DNA from: Lineus longissimus
Lineage: Eukaryota; Nemertea; Pilidiophora; Heteronemertea; Lineidae
Length of the DNA stretch: 64,000 nucleotides
Assembly: GCF_910592395.1 (NCBI RefSeq)
Contig: NC_088316.1
Span: 11,780,001-11,844,000 of the forward strand
Direction of reading: 5' to 3'
The stretch's first letter is position 1. Every line of letters starts with the position of its first letter. The notes under the pieces are model-generated. The model made no database searches. It worked only from the letters and a program-made list of their open reading frames with translations, and was not told the origin of the DNA. The translations under genes and the position numbers were made by a program. Positions 12,235 through 24,344 of this stretch are shown one piece after another.

Positions 12235-14249
12235 AAAACTGACTCGTCCAAGGACAAAGTAACCAATGTGGACTGCACATGAACATCTTACAAAGCACAG
12301 CTCGGCCTTTCTTCCGCCAGTGACATTCTCACTTAAGAATATACTGTACTTAGTATAAGTTTTGCCACATAACCCGGCTGGCACACTAAGATGAGACAAG
12401 CCTATCACATCACCGGTGGTACGTACGTGCTTTACTATTTAGTTGGGCTATTCAACTATAACCTTATCCTTTTGAGTTGCCGTGCCACATAGCAAAAGTT
12501 ATTGAGACATTTTATCGTTAGCGATCTGTTGCAATAAACGACAGGGTGAGATATGGTTCAGAGCATGCCGACTTTAATCAGCGGTGAATATCAGTCCTAA
12601 AGTCTCCTCCTTTCACAACGACGGTGGATCGGCATGGGTTCAGAGCCGCTGTAAAAGTAAGCGGATGTGTCAACTGAACCGGATGCCATTGCCCGGTAAT
12701 ATCAAGTCGATAGTAAATCTTAATTCCGGTGACGTAGAGTACATATCAATTTAGATGCAGTTTCAACTTTTTAATTAAAATCATTTAACGAAACAAAGAA
12801 TAGCTTGCTAATTGAAAAGCGCATTGAATCGATAGCGCAAATAAGACAGGCCGTCTCCGTGCGGAGGACCATGGCGATTAATCGGCGGTGTGCGCCAAAG
12901 GAGGTACACCGTACAATCCGGACGCAGTGGACCATCCTCGTCGCGCACTCGTAAAGAGATCCAATTAAGATCACGCAAAGGATTGCCCCCGGAGATGAAG
13001 TAGTCTGACTGTGTTGTTAAATGAATAACTCGAGATGAAAACTTGACTGTATTGACGGCTGGTGACTTTGGCCTCCTGGTTGAGACAAGGACAGCTGTCA
13101 ACATACCCGGCTATTCAGACGAAAATTTCAAATTAATCAAGAGTGGACCTCGTACAACAACTTGATTAAAGTATAAGGCCAATGCCAAAACAACCTGGTA
13201 ATTGAGTCAACTAAAATTAGTATTAGTATAAATACATCACTGCATTGTTAAAACACATTGAAAATTAATTGAGTAAAAATCATGGGATGGTTGACCAGCT
13301 GGACGAGTTGAAAAGAAAAACCAGGCCGGATTGATAACCAACTGCCTGAGTCAAATTCGTCGGCGTCAAAGTCAAAACCAATGAGTGGGGAGTTTTCGCT
13401 ACCCCCCCCCCCCCCGAAACGTCAACGCGAACGCCTGTCCCATTGTTTGACATCGTGATCAGGAGCACGAAAACAGCCTAAACCAAGAAGTATTATCGTA
13501 TGTATCGTGTAAGTCTTAACTAACTGACAAGGACTTAATCAAGTCGTAACCAGTATTTAAGAGATCTATTTTCAATTAACACGGCACTTGGAAAAACATG
13601 GTTCAGTACCTGAAACTTCGCGATTACTGCTAGACCTGGTGTATATAGGCTTTTATCAATATTGTTCTTCATTAAGGCTGTGCCCCGCGGCCGAGTCAAA
13701 TACAGTCAAGAGAACTCAACATATTCTTGGGCTTAACATAGTTTTCATTTCCCATTATGTGTTTTGAAGTTGTTGTTCCACGTCGACGTTTGGGGATTGA
13801 GGACACAGCCGAGCACGGGGGCACCCATTCACGCCAAGGAAGTCAATCCGCAGCGTGGCGCGTGCAGTCCTTCGGACTCACTTCCTAGCAACGAAAACGC
13901 TTGACTGTCCGAATCCGCAGAGCAGCTAGCTTTTCGTCAGTCTTTGTGTTTCACAACATTAGTACGGAGTAGCTGATAACAAAGGAGATTTATTGTCGGA
14001 AGGTAAATTTACGTTCATAAAAGTCTTTATGACTTTATCGCTGGCCGTTAATGGAAGTGATCGATATAGAGATAGTGATTTGCTCATGTCTAGCTATTGT
14101 GTATGCTTGTCGGTGATCCATCTATATTGTTTGCTCTGTCCTAGTTAGTTTCGTCGGACACTCCTTTCATGTTGCCTGTCATCATTGAAGCGAAGGAGGG
14201 CTACGTTGCCCGTCGAAGGTAGGTGTGCTATCAATCGGAAGGAACGTAC
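12235..14249. other. Non-coding stretch with poly-C tract
   Basis: No gene is supported. There is a 14-base C run at 13402-13415 and a further copy of the ccggacgcagtggac motif near 12916. GC content rises around 12.6-13.1 and 13.68-13.95 kb, which could reflect regulatory DNA, but no start codon with a good donor follows. Confidence 0.4.
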
Positions 14250-14491
14250 ACTCTTAGAAACAAAGGTTTTCGAGATTCTGAAAAACCATTGGAAGCTTTT
14301 CGGCAAACCCAAAAATGCACCCCGTAGAGGTTTTCTTTGAAAAAAAACCCCCATATGGTTTTTGAGATTGTGAAAAACCTCTCAGAGTTTTTCATCGCTG
14401 AAAAACTTTTCGTTCGGTGTGCATATTCGTGTTGGCCGAAAAACCATTCGAGCTTTTTCAAAAGCTGAAAAACCTTTATACTTCTGAGAGT
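14250..14491. mobile_element. Short palindromic MITE (CTCTTAGAA ends)
   Basis: Left end ACTCTTAGAAACAAAGGTTT and right end, read in reverse complement, ACTCTCAGAAGTATAAAGGT. The interior is built from inverted 'gaaaaacc/ggtttttc' blocks, so the whole sequence can fold on itself. No coding capacity. I cannot assign a superfamily from the ends. Confidence 0.55.
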
Positions 14492-16554
14492 CTACCGAGA
14501 GTGTACTATCCTACTTACCCTAACATCTTAACTCCTAGCTTACGTGCCAGTTCAAGGTTCGGAGCCTTCTCGTATTCCCGAATGCCAAGTCCCTGCTGGA
14601 TAGTTTCCTGACAAAAATGGCTCTTGCATGTCAAACCTAAATATGGTTGTATTCGACGGACATTCGGATCTTGAGATACTGGGCCCAATGTACGCTAATT
14701 CCAACCACCATCAGCTAAGGCGGCGTGATGAAGCAAAAGATCCTAAGGCAAGCATGACAACAAACGTTTTTCACTTACTGCAGCCTATCGGACGGAATCT
14801 TTCATGTGACAATTCAACTATCGTGTTCCCCCGAGATCCCCAGAACCGAATGCATACGTTGTACATTATTTGAACTTTATCGCGTCTTTGAAGCAGGGGA
14901 GCGCTGTTTTCCTAGACGCACGCGATCGAGGGACTCGCAATTCAGGAAATACGAGATGACTCGGAACATATTTTGACACGGCGAATGCCCGGAGTTTAGG
15001 ATGGAATCTTCAGGGTGGTACTGGTTCCATCTTCGATCCGCTAATGGTAAGTCGGTTGTCGCAGGTACTGACAATAAAACAGATGATTGGGACCAGTCAA
15101 GATATATCCCAAAAATATTCTGCGGTCTCCACTGACTTTAAAATCAGTCCGAAGCTGCGAAAACCTGTAGATCAGCCCAAACTAACCAGTCGTTTGAAAT
15201 CTCAGGTCTTTCTTGAGTTTCTAAATGAGCTCTTTGACATGTCAACAATGAAATTAACGATCCAAATGACAATCTGCTACGGTTCAAGGCCCATCTCAAC
15301 TATAGCGTGCCGCGCAAACGAAAGATTTAACCCTCTCGCACTCACACTCGCCAAACTACGTCCAAACATTTGTATAACAGTAACCATTCTAATTTAAGAT
15401 TTTTTTATTGCTATAGCCCCATCCTCCTGTCCAACCAAAACAACTCCCTTCTTTCGATAGAAATATGGTGCAAATATTGCGACGTTGAGTGTGCAAAACT
15501 CATTGCCAGACACGCAAAAACAAACTCTCATTGAACAGTTTCACTGCAGTTGACACTTTTCTATATGACGTCATTTTAGGGCCGGCACCACACCTCGCAA
15601 GGCCAGTCGTGTTACCTGTGGTGAAAAGGCCGTTACACAAGAACTATACTCTCACGAAGATTCTACTGCCACAGTGTCTTCCTTGGAAACTACTTGCTTG
15701 ACATCGTGCCATTTTGAGGCATGTATGTGGGATAGTTTTTGAGTTGACTACATTGGAAGTTAAAACCACCATCGTGCTGTTTCTGACCGCCTTAACTTAG
15801 GTATCTGTCTGAGCTCTAAAGTGCTACCAATTTGTGGTGTTTTAAGTCAGCTTCGAGTGATGCACGTTTAGCACATCTTGCTTCTGATTTGGGTAAAAAT
15901 ATGCTCTTTTGGGTAAAAAAGGCCAAATGAGTTTGAAAAAGTTGCGGGACACCTTCGTATTCGAGACCGCCTTATCCCCGAACGGAAGCGTTGTGCGTAA
16001 TACATGGCGTAAATGAATGTTATGTGGAAAAAGGCCTTATGCCAGATAAGTATCGCTCAATATCATAACGTATCAAGGTATGATATACAATATATATGAT
16101 GTATGTAGGTGACATCCAGAACGATTATCATTATAAAAATCGATTATATTTATGGCGCGGGAGTCGGATCCAAGGCTGTCAGTTCCCGTCCGGGTATAGG
16201 CATACTGCCTCGCAGCTAGATAAACACCCACCCATTTCCAGTCGCTATACCAACCGCGGTGAAAGGCGAAACATCTCGTTTGTTCAAGTTTTGTCCTGGT
16301 TGTGTCCCCGGGTTTGTATCATTTGTGTTTCCGATGGTAGCTTGGTGACGGATTATTTACCTGTTGGCATTGATTCTACTGTGATATCATGTACGCTATT
16401 ACAGCAAATTAGGCCATTATTCACTCACCTAATGACAACATCGATTCGTGTGATTGGGTTTGAGGCCAAGCAGGAGACTGCTCTGGTAAGTATTATCTTT
16501 GTGTCGCAGGATTCTCTGTCGAAGTCACAGTAAGAAAGAAAAGCGATTTCCAGT
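14492..16554. other. Non-coding stretch
   Basis: Several open frames of 60-145 codons occur on the plus strand (for example 16096-16533), but none shows conserved motifs, splice context or biased composition. The 14.5-kb portion resembles a fragment at about 180-260 (both hold ccaagtccct and aaaaatggctc), pointing to an old repeat. Confidence 0.45.
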
Positions 16555-16735
16555 TCATCCTCTATATTAAGGACACCCTCGGGACAGATTACTGCTGTCA
16601 TTAATAGGAAGGTGTCCTGATTGGAGAGGTCGAATTGAACGGAAAAAACCAATTTGGGTCCAAAACTATTGTCCTTGATAGAGAGGTTGTCCTCAATAGA
16701 GTGGTGTCTGCTTAAAAGGTTCTTCTATAAATCAC
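16555..16735. mobile_element. Tc1/mariner-like MITE (copy 2, degenerate)
   Basis: Shares the interior of the copy at 1542-1742: tattaaggacaccctcggga, ggtgtcctgattggagaggt and tagagaggttgtcct appear in the same order. The terminal repeats are eroded. Non-coding and same orientation as copy 1. Confidence 0.6.
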
Positions 16736-16977
16736 CCGCTGGCGCGGTAATGCTGGGGCCAAGACACGAACTAAACCGGTGAAGAAGTAGAAATTGTCCC
16801 CCGGGAAAAAAATACGTTTACATCACTTTTGTATTCTGACGTGATATGTGGTTCTGGTTTAGGCTATGACCGTCAATTGCTCAGAGATAAGCGCATAATA
16901 GAATCCTTTGCTCCCCGGACATTCTATCCTAGGAGAGTTCAAACGTCTACACCGCGCTACATGTAACTCGGCGTGCC

Positions 16978-17925
16978 TCCAGTCGAAATCAGTGGGATTC
17001 GGACAGTGTCAGCAAATCACTGTTGGCTGTGGTTACCGAAGCGGCTAGCAGACGACAGCAAATAAATCGAAAGCACAGGTAGGTTCAACCTCGAATATTT
17101 CCTGTGCTATGGCACTCGACGTGGATTCGCTGGTTCTAGATGATAGCTTAAACACATCTGTTAATAGGTTAATATTCATGAAGCTGTCCTAAATAAGTAG
17201 TGAAATCAGTGTTTTTGTAGCCCTGGGTACAAATTGCGCTTATATCTACCATATCTGCCTAAGTTGTGATTGTCATTGCACGTGCTGTGTTGTGAAGCAT
17301 GTACACCAGAATAGGAAGATGTGATAACAAGCACCTGGCTCTAAGTGTTTCATAACGTGACATAAAATGCAGTTATAACTGGCATACTGTCCGCTATGGT
17401 TATATATGGACACTGCCATGACTGTACGCTATTTTAATGGTATAACCATAGCGGACAGTCACACAGGTGCACCGACCCTACCATAGCGGACAGTCTGCCG
17501 TGTATTTTTGCGTTTTAATTAGTCACTTTATAGAACACTTTGAATCAAGCGCTTGTAATCACATATTCCTATTCTGTTGTACATGTTTCAAAACACAGCC
17601 CGTGCAATAATCTCCACAACTTAGGCAATTATGGTAGAAATAAGCGCAAATTGTGCCATGAATTTGGCATAGAGCTACAAAACACTGATTGATCTACCTA
17701 TTCAGGACAGCTTCATCAATATAAACCTATTAACAGGTGTGTTTAAGCTATCATCTAGAAATACCAACCAGCAAATCCACGTCGAGTGCCATAGCACAGG
17801 AAATATTCGCGGTTGAATCTACCTGTGCTTTCAATTTTTTTGCTGTCGACTGCCATATAGCCGCTTTGGTAACCATAAGCGGACAGAGATTTGCTGACAA
17901 TTTCCGAATCCCCACACTGGAAATA
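16978..17925. repeat. Large fold-back (hairpin) element, about 950 bp
   Basis: Two imperfect inverted arms, roughly 16978-17400 and 17480-17925, match along most of their length. Examples are aatatttcctgtgctatggc (left, 17095) against gccatagcacaggaaatatt (right, 17789), and gatgatagcttaaacacatc against its complement near 17738. A nested palindrome in the loop uses ctgtccgctatggt (17387) and accatagcggacag (17446 and 17480). No protein is encoded. A transcript across it would form a long double-stranded stem. Confidence 0.8.
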
Positions 17926-19185
17926 CCCAACAGTGGTACTCGGCCAGAGTATTTTCCCGACAAAATAGGCTCACTTTGTGCCAATAGAGTGAGGTCAGTG
18001 TGTTGAACCGCCTCAACTAGTTTGCCTACCATTTGATTAGAACTTCGACAAATTTGAACAAGAAATCCGCTATTTGCGAATCGCACAGTTCATAATTAAA
18101 AATGGCCAATTCAATGCTAATCTGACGTAATAGAAAGTATAAGCTTGGTGTAGGTGCTCAGGCAATTATGTTAGTCAGCTTTTATTTCAGGTGAAACAAA
18201 ACATGACAAAAATCCACGAATTTGGATTAATAATTTGTCAATGATTTCTTCGGAAAATATTTTCTTGATAAATAAGTGTTGCGCGGTCCTTTTGATAATC
18301 AAAAGCATTGTGAATGAGTTAAACGATATTGGTATGATACAAAAACAAAGATTTTGAGTTCATTATTCTAAAATTGGTTCTTAATAATAGTTTTACTTCG
18401 GGCCTACGAATACATGTAATTAGCTGCATGGTTTAACCCTCGTCGACTCTCTGCTGCTTTATCCTCTTGACACACAAGGTTCCGAAATCGGAAAGTCTCT
18501 TAATAGCCAGCTCTGCCGGTTAAGGTGGCGATTAGACTTCATATTGGGGTAAGATGTAGCTTCATGCGAAAATACATTTTTTGTGTAATCCTTTTCGTAA
18601 TGCGGACTGAGTTAAAAGTTAAAGTCAGCCGGGCCGAGAACGGCTCATGCGGCCGGAGCTTATCCTGGTTTCCGGTAGCATCAGAGTTTTTCAAATAAAT
18701 TTATTTGCCTGTGAGAGAATGTCTTTCCGCCTCTGTAACATCGAGAAAAGGAGTTCCTATTTCAAAGTCTCATTCGAAGGACTGTGAAGAGCCAGGAGCT
18801 TTTTCGATGCAGAAAGCTTGATGGTGGATTGGAGGGTTTCTGGTTGGTAAGATGGCAACAGCACGTCCCAAATATAGTATGTCAGTGCCTGAGAAAATAG
18901 GCGATGCAGATGATGGTTGTATCGTCGTTTCCATCAAAGAGTTTCGGAAAGCAGCATTTTTAACGATTCTTATTTAATACTCTCGACTCCCGGGGCAGTC
19001 CATTTCGTCTTCCTGATTGTGCTTGTGGACCGGGCCGTCCACTGCGTCCAGAGTATAAACATGTTTATACCCATCTTATTTCAACTTATATCCATCTTCT
19101 TTTCAGGCGTCACGGAAAATGGCAAATAAATTAAATATATTTCCTTCTTCTTTTCTCCCTTTAACTTTTCTTTTCTTCATTTCAG
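17926..19185. other. Non-coding stretch before the 19.2-kb gene
   Basis: No exon is certain. An ATG near 18846 opens a 41-codon frame, and several GT donors (ggttggtaag, tatagtatgt) lie near 18840-18875; either could belong to a first exon of the gene ending at 20133, but no combination gave the phase needed at 19186. Two similar acceptors, each ttcaggcgtc, sit at 19105 and 19185. Confidence 0.4.
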
Positions 19186-20133
19186 GCGTCTCGGCGACCG
19201 CAATTGAATAATGACAATATCAAAAGGAGATCTGACGAACGTTTTGAACATTTTGTTTGTCGTTCCAGAAATAATGCTACCGCAACCACGATGACCGAGA
19301 AGAATCATAAACTGCCGAATCTCGGCGCGAGGCATCCTGTCGTGGCGGCCTCTCCAAGGAATGCGGTCTTGGATGCAGTTGAGGGACACATAGCCGAGGC
19401 TAAGGCCCTTCATGCTGAGGGAGCGCACCCGAAACCGTCGCCCTTGGTCAAGCGGTCATCACAGGTGAATCTCTTGGTTCAGAGAAAGATCTCGCAAGGA
19501 CAGGAGCCGCGTGGCGGAGCAAAGAAATTCGCTGCTTTGGGCAGAAAAGTAGTGACTGCTTTAAGTTGGAAGCGCGTGTTGAGTAAAGCGGCTGCGGATG
19601 CACTCCCGGAAGAGCCGAAAAAAGAACCTGAATTAGACTTGCCTGCACAGCCTCGTTTCTGTGCGACGCTTTCAGTTGAGGCCCAATATGCCATGATGAA
19701 GGGCTATGAGGATTTATTATTGACAAACCTAAAGGAGAGTTACCCGGAACGAGCGGTATTCTTACCGAGGACACGAACACCGCCGACCACAACGAAAAAA
19801 ATCGTTGACACTGATTCAGATGATTCAGAAAGTGAGAAAAACGACTCCGCGAATCTTCAAGCGTTGGTTCCCGTGACTAATTATAACAAACAGGTGGTTC
19901 CCTTCATGAAGACAAAACCTAAATACAAAGGTCCTAAGAAGAAACAGCTGGTGATAACCTATAGGTTTCAGAGCGCTATGGATATTCTCGATACGATGAG
20001 GGACAAGAAAGGTCACCTTGTGACGTCACCAAGGTTGAAAGAGAAAACCATTAACCCCGTGGATAGCTTCAGTTCTTGGAAGACCACGTGGGCAAAGGAG
20101 TTCAAATTCAAACCAGTGCCGCTGACGAAATGA
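19186..20133 (+). CDS. Uncharacterised basic host protein, terminal coding exon
   Basis: A long pyrimidine tract ending in CAG at 19185 is followed by 315 open codons to TGA at 20131-20133. No ATG lies at the start of the frame; the first in-frame ATG is at about 19291 (MTEKNHKLPNLG), so translation begins either there or in an upstream exon. The protein is Lys/Arg-rich, has an Asp/Ser-rich acidic patch (DTDSDDSESEKNDS) and ends with a Trp-containing motif (SFSSWKTTWAKEFKF). It holds no membrane segment, signal peptide or domain that I recognise. Length and composition argue for a real gene; function is unknown. A possible polyadenylation signal (AATAAA) occurs near 20617. Confidence 0.65.
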   Translation, partial: ASRRPQLNNDNIKRRSDERFEHFVCRSRNNATATTMTEKNHKLPNLGARHPVVAASPRNAVLDAVEGHIAEAKALHAEGAHPKPSPLVKRSSQVNLLVQRKISQGQEPRGGAKKFAALGRKVVTALSWKRVLSKAAADALPEEPKKEPELDLPAQPRFCATLSVEAQYAMMKGYEDLLLTNLKESYPERAVFLPRTRTPPTTTKKIVDTDSDDSESEKNDSANLQALVPVTNYNKQVVPFMKTKPKYKGPKKKQLVITYRFQSAMDILDTMRDKKGHLVTSPRLKEKTINPVDSFSSWKTTWAKEFKFKPVPLTK

Positions 20134-20384
20134 TCACACAGCGTGGGTCTTTACCCAGAGATTTTTAACTATATAGTGTTGTCGGCCGAAAGCTCGTCGC
20201 TCTTTTCAAAAAGTCACCAATCTACAATTTTCGGAATTTTAGAGGGCGGAGTAGACCGTGCGATTTCATTCATCCTAAAATGGCTTCCGACAGAACCGTT
20301 ACTGACCTAGACATTATGTTACGAAAAACGGCACTTGGCAGGACAATAAGAGAGGATCCATCGCTCCGTATCCATCACTATCGC

Positions 20385-20540
20385 TAAAAAACCCCACGCA
20401 TTGGGGTCCTGAATACATGTATTAACCATGCAGTCCCTTCATGAATGTAGTAGAGTCATCTACATGTAGGTTCCCCCACCCAACATGGGCAGACCGGCTA
20501 CTTAGTATCTACATGTAGCTGGGGGCGGATATATTCCTCT
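20385..20540. repeat. Internally deleted copy of the 0.8-kb dispersed repeat
   Basis: Matches the repeat at 47855-48692 in the same orientation: ccccacgcattggggtcctg, catgtattaaccatgcagtc, then aggttcccccacccaacatg. It then jumps directly to ggcagacc...cttagtatctacatg, so about 200-250 bp present in the other copies are missing. Ends with the shared ctgggggcggata. Confidence 0.75.
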
Positions 20541-22049
20541 TAGACACCGAGAGACGCCTGGTACCCCTAGCAGTGTTTATGCATGAACCCAAGTGTCTGC
20601 ACCCACAAAAATATTGAATAAACGACACCCGTTTCGACGATCTGGCCATAACTTGGTGATTTGAGACTCAAGATCGCATCCGCGCACCATTTATAGGCAT
20701 AGTTTTAGCACAAGGCCTATCAGCGCTAAGAAACACAGCTCTTCCATACATCTTAATTCATCGGAGTTCGTTAAATCTCAACTGCGAAATGACTTCTCCT
20801 GTTTACCAGCGAGGGACATTCTGATGTAACGGAGCAGCTCTGGCTTATCCTTGACCCCATGGTATATACTCCCTTAAACTTTAGCCGGGATATATTTCAA
20901 ATCTTGATGAGATGCAGAATCCGTGGTGGTCAAGATAGTTCTGGTTGTGAACGCGAACATTTCACCGTTTTATCGAGTTATATAGCGACTAGAGTGCCAT
21001 CTACATTATTTGTACCGAGTGTTGGACCTTTTCGTAACCAGTGTCCTAGCAGTGTTTATAGCGTCGACAGGTACGCTCCAACACGTGAGATCTGGAGTAC
21101 ATTAAGGGCCATGTACCTCTTTTAAACTATGAATTCAAATAAACTTTGAGTGCCTGCAAACGCTTTTGAAATAAGACTCCCCTCCCCCCCCCAATTCTAA
21201 CCCAAATCGCCTGACCCTGCCCTAATCTCTGACGCGTCCCATCCAACCAAGCGCACAATATTCTCAATGGCCGACCACCCTGTCACGATTCCAACTTTAT
21301 CCCGTGCAAGGAACGGCATTTTAAAGGAGCAGGTATTATTCCAGATACGGATGAACTCGAAACTCTGGAATACGAGATATCCTCGGAACCTGGTAATACT
21401 GGGAGTTTAGTATTTGATTTACTTGGGAGTAAGCGCTAGCTGTCGATAGACGACTTCGATCATTCATAAAACAAGACGCGTGACCAGGCTACGCTAGCCA
21501 TCGTGCATAATATAGAGATAACACGCTTTTCGATTAGAGTAGCTTAGTAGCTAAATAAGCGCTACATGTTGTAAGACTTGGACATTATCATCATTATTAT
21601 TACTATCTTTAGCATATTAAGAAGCACAACTCAGCATCCTAGCCAGTAAACAAGGCATTATTTTTTGCTAAAAGGCGACACAGACTACCATATATCTAAA
21701 GTGTTTTAATTGCTACCATCCCTTCAGGTAACTTCCATGGCAGTGTGTCTGGTCCACAAACTTTTCTTTGCAAAGTAATTTGATATCGGGGAGGTACTCT
21801 GCCAAGTGTTGGGCGCTGAGGGAGCAGTTCTCTATTCTCACCAAGCAATTTGTTTATCTTGGCCTGTTGTTGACAGGTGTGTTGGTTAACACACACAAAT
21901 TTTTTACGGCGTGCTCCGGTCTCACTGCAGTTTGCACTGGTCTCATTGAACATATATCAGCAGTATACCACACTATCAATTGCGCAACATCAGGCGTTAT
22001 ATATATCTGGCTTCGTATCCAAGTTGAATATTTTATTTCAAGAGACACT
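20541..22049. other. Non-coding stretch
   Basis: No gene is supported. Short open frames at 20859-21125 and 21696-22061 overlap on both strands and show no domain. A C-rich tract occurs at about 21180-21200. Confidence 0.45.
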
Positions 22050-22195
22050 CGTGCATATTAGGAACATGCATTGTACAGACCTTTGCTGTGCTCACCGAAT
22101 ATGATAAAATACCAGGTGGTATACACATATGCATATGCACAGTGGGAAAGATATTCTATTTACCTCTGTGATTTTAGCTTGCAATACAGTTGTTG
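22050..22195. repeat. Dispersed repeat, inverted relative to 48691-48835
   Basis: taggaacatgcattgtacag...tttgctgtgctcaccgaata...ctgtgattttagcttgcaat here corresponds base for base, in reverse complement, to the segment that begins at 48691. Only small differences are seen, such as an extra tgcata here. Non-coding. Confidence 0.8.
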
Positions 22196-22937
22196 CACAT
22201 GTTCAAATGGAATAGTGACAAGTGAGAACGTGTGATGACACCAGTGCAGTCACAGGTTCGTGAAATTAAGAGCTCGACCCCCCCTCACAGGCCCCCAATC
22301 GACTGCCCCCCCCCCCCCCCCACACACACGTAGTAAGAGCTATTGAGATGCTGTATTAAGGTATACGTTGTCAGGAAATCGGAAGTCTTGGTCAATAGCA
22401 TTGCGCGAAGTTGCTATTTATAGCTCACAAGGTCATTTGCATAAGATATTGATGCCGTTTTAGTCACATGACAGTCGGACATCGACACTTATTTCTACGC
22501 ATTTGAGCTTATTTCAAAGTCAATTATCTTTGACCCTGCATTGTTTTTAGCATGAATGATACCATAGAGTCAGAGAGAGAAATATTCAGAACAATTATGA
22601 AGTATTTCCAACACTCGGACATGTGCCAGTTTGAATCTAACTGCCCTAGTTGGAAAGCCTGAATCCATTACGAAACCGCATGTTTGTCCGACATTGCCTG
22701 TAATTCAGCGATGGGGAAAATAGAGGGCAGCAGCTGCAGAGACGTCATCTTCGCGGAATGCTATTATGTTCTACCGGTGACGCTTTGTCTCGTCATTATT
22801 TAATGCATGTTGATTTTTAACCGCTTTTTACTATCATATAAAGTATGTCATCATTAACTGAGATAATTAATAAATAACACCAAGTAGAATGTAGTATTTA
22901 TTATGAAGACGTGCCGATTTACAATTATATTTCACAG
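22196..22937. other. Non-coding stretch with poly-C/CA tract
   Basis: Contains a 16-base C run at 22306-22321 continuing into a short CA run. No exon is convincing until the acceptor at 22937. Confidence 0.45.
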
Positions 22938-23157
22938 ATACCCAGATGTAGCCGAATTCCTCTCCGTAAACGTTGCTGAATTCCAAAAAGTACTAGAATT
23001 CGGCTTCATAGCTAGCAGGAACGACGAGAACGATTGGACTGACACAACCAGGCCGAATCGGGCTTGGCAGCTTCACCGAGTTCCCATAGACGGCAGAATA
23101 CACTTTAGCGTATTTTGTAAATCAGATGATAAAGAACGTCAATATATAAAGTGTTGA
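22938..23157 (+). CDS. Candidate coding exon, unknown protein
   Basis: A good acceptor (acaattatatttcacag) is followed by 73 open codons to TGA at 23155-23157. The frame has protein-like composition (YPDVAEFLSVNVAEFQKVLE, then RAWQLHRVPIDGRIHFSVFC), with mixed charge and aromatic residues and few low-complexity runs. No partner exon or family is recognised, so it may be a terminal exon, a pseudogene fragment or chance. Confidence 0.25.
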
Positions 23158-23454
23158 TTGTTGTCTATACAAGCGGTATACTATGTCCAGTTCATTATGA
23201 ACTATTCGGTCATAATTTATTGCCCACGTGCAGTAAGAGGGTTGTCCGAAATCTCTACAAACGACATACACAGATCTCGTCTGGCTATTGGAACTCACGA
23301 AGGGCGTATGCCAGCTAGTTTCCTTAGGTACCGACATGTCCAGTAATTACCATTTTGGCATCGGACTGCAAGAAGAAAGAAAATGATAAATGCTTCATAA
23401 GGTTTTCTCGACGGACATTGGGGAAAACTCGAAAAATCTTACGTATTTCAGGCT

Positions 23455-23640
23455 TAAGGAATTGAACCCGAGGCGGAGGACCTTGGTTGAGTTACCAAGA
23501 CACTCTCGGGTGGAGCTAAAATACAGTCTAAACCCGAGCCGACAGGCGAGGGTTTGGACGAAATTTTAGCTCCACCCGAGAGTGTCTTGGTAACTCAACC
23601 AAGGTCCGAAGCCGAGGGTTCAATTTCTATTCTAAAATAC
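23455..23640. repeat. Fold-back MITE family, best-preserved hairpin
   Basis: Two arms of about 75 nt are nearly exact complements: ggaccttggttgagttacca onward to ggagctaaaat on the left, and its complement attttagctcc...aaggtcc on the right, around a loop of about 20 nt (gagccgacaggcgag). The right end ttcaatttctattctaaaat matches the end of the copy at 3.1 kb. Non-coding. Confidence 0.85.
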
Positions 23641-24344
23641 CTCAAACTTAAAAAGATAGGCCACGAAAATAACTTGAATATGTGCGAATTTGGCAAATTC
23701 CATCCATCGCCGGCCCGGCCGGAGCGCCGGTAGCGCCGTTGTTTACATTATGTTACGGCAACGTTGCAGAAAATGAGACATGTACATTTTGTACAGCGCG
23801 CATAGGAAGTCCGCATCGGCTCGCTCAAAGTGATGCTAAAATCCGCGCAAATGGGCTATTTGGAGCGTTTTTCTCGGCAAATATGTGTAGTGCTCATTAA
23901 AAAACTTAGGGTGGTTGATGCTTCCCCGACTGATTTGTGTTTGAAGCAGTGTTTTGAGAGCCTCAAACTTCTGAAGTGAGCTGAAATTCCATTGACGTGA
24001 CGTGTGCATGGTTTCCACATTTTAGTGCAACCCAAGGGAACTTTGGTAGAGCATCTTGGTTGCGTGTCCAAAACACTCCGCTCTCAGAACGAGGCTTATG
24101 CATTTTCCATTTAAAAGTTGACTTTACGGTACCAAGGTATTTTAGAATTGTGAACAAAACAGGGAAATCACATAGGAATGTACCCTTTCTTAGATTTCTG
24201 TGCTCAGCAAAGAAAGGTACTAACCTCCTTAACTATAAATAACCGGGGCAGGAAAGTCTAAATGCTGACCGTGAAGTTCAACATCGATGGATGGCCACCC
24301 TGTCTGGATACCATAGCATGTTATCAAAGTGTATAGGTCACTTA
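23641..24344. other. Non-coding stretch left of the Gypsy element
   Basis: GC-rich near 23695-23745 (gccggcccggccggagcgcc), otherwise unremarkable. Open frames of 60-80 codons on both strands lack support. The last five bases before the LTR (actta) nearly match the five after the other LTR (actca). Confidence 0.45.

Noticed and set aside
16096-16533. 145-codon plus-strand frame
   Set aside because: No recognisable domain, no promoter or splice signal, and odd composition with no low-codon bias; treated as chance.
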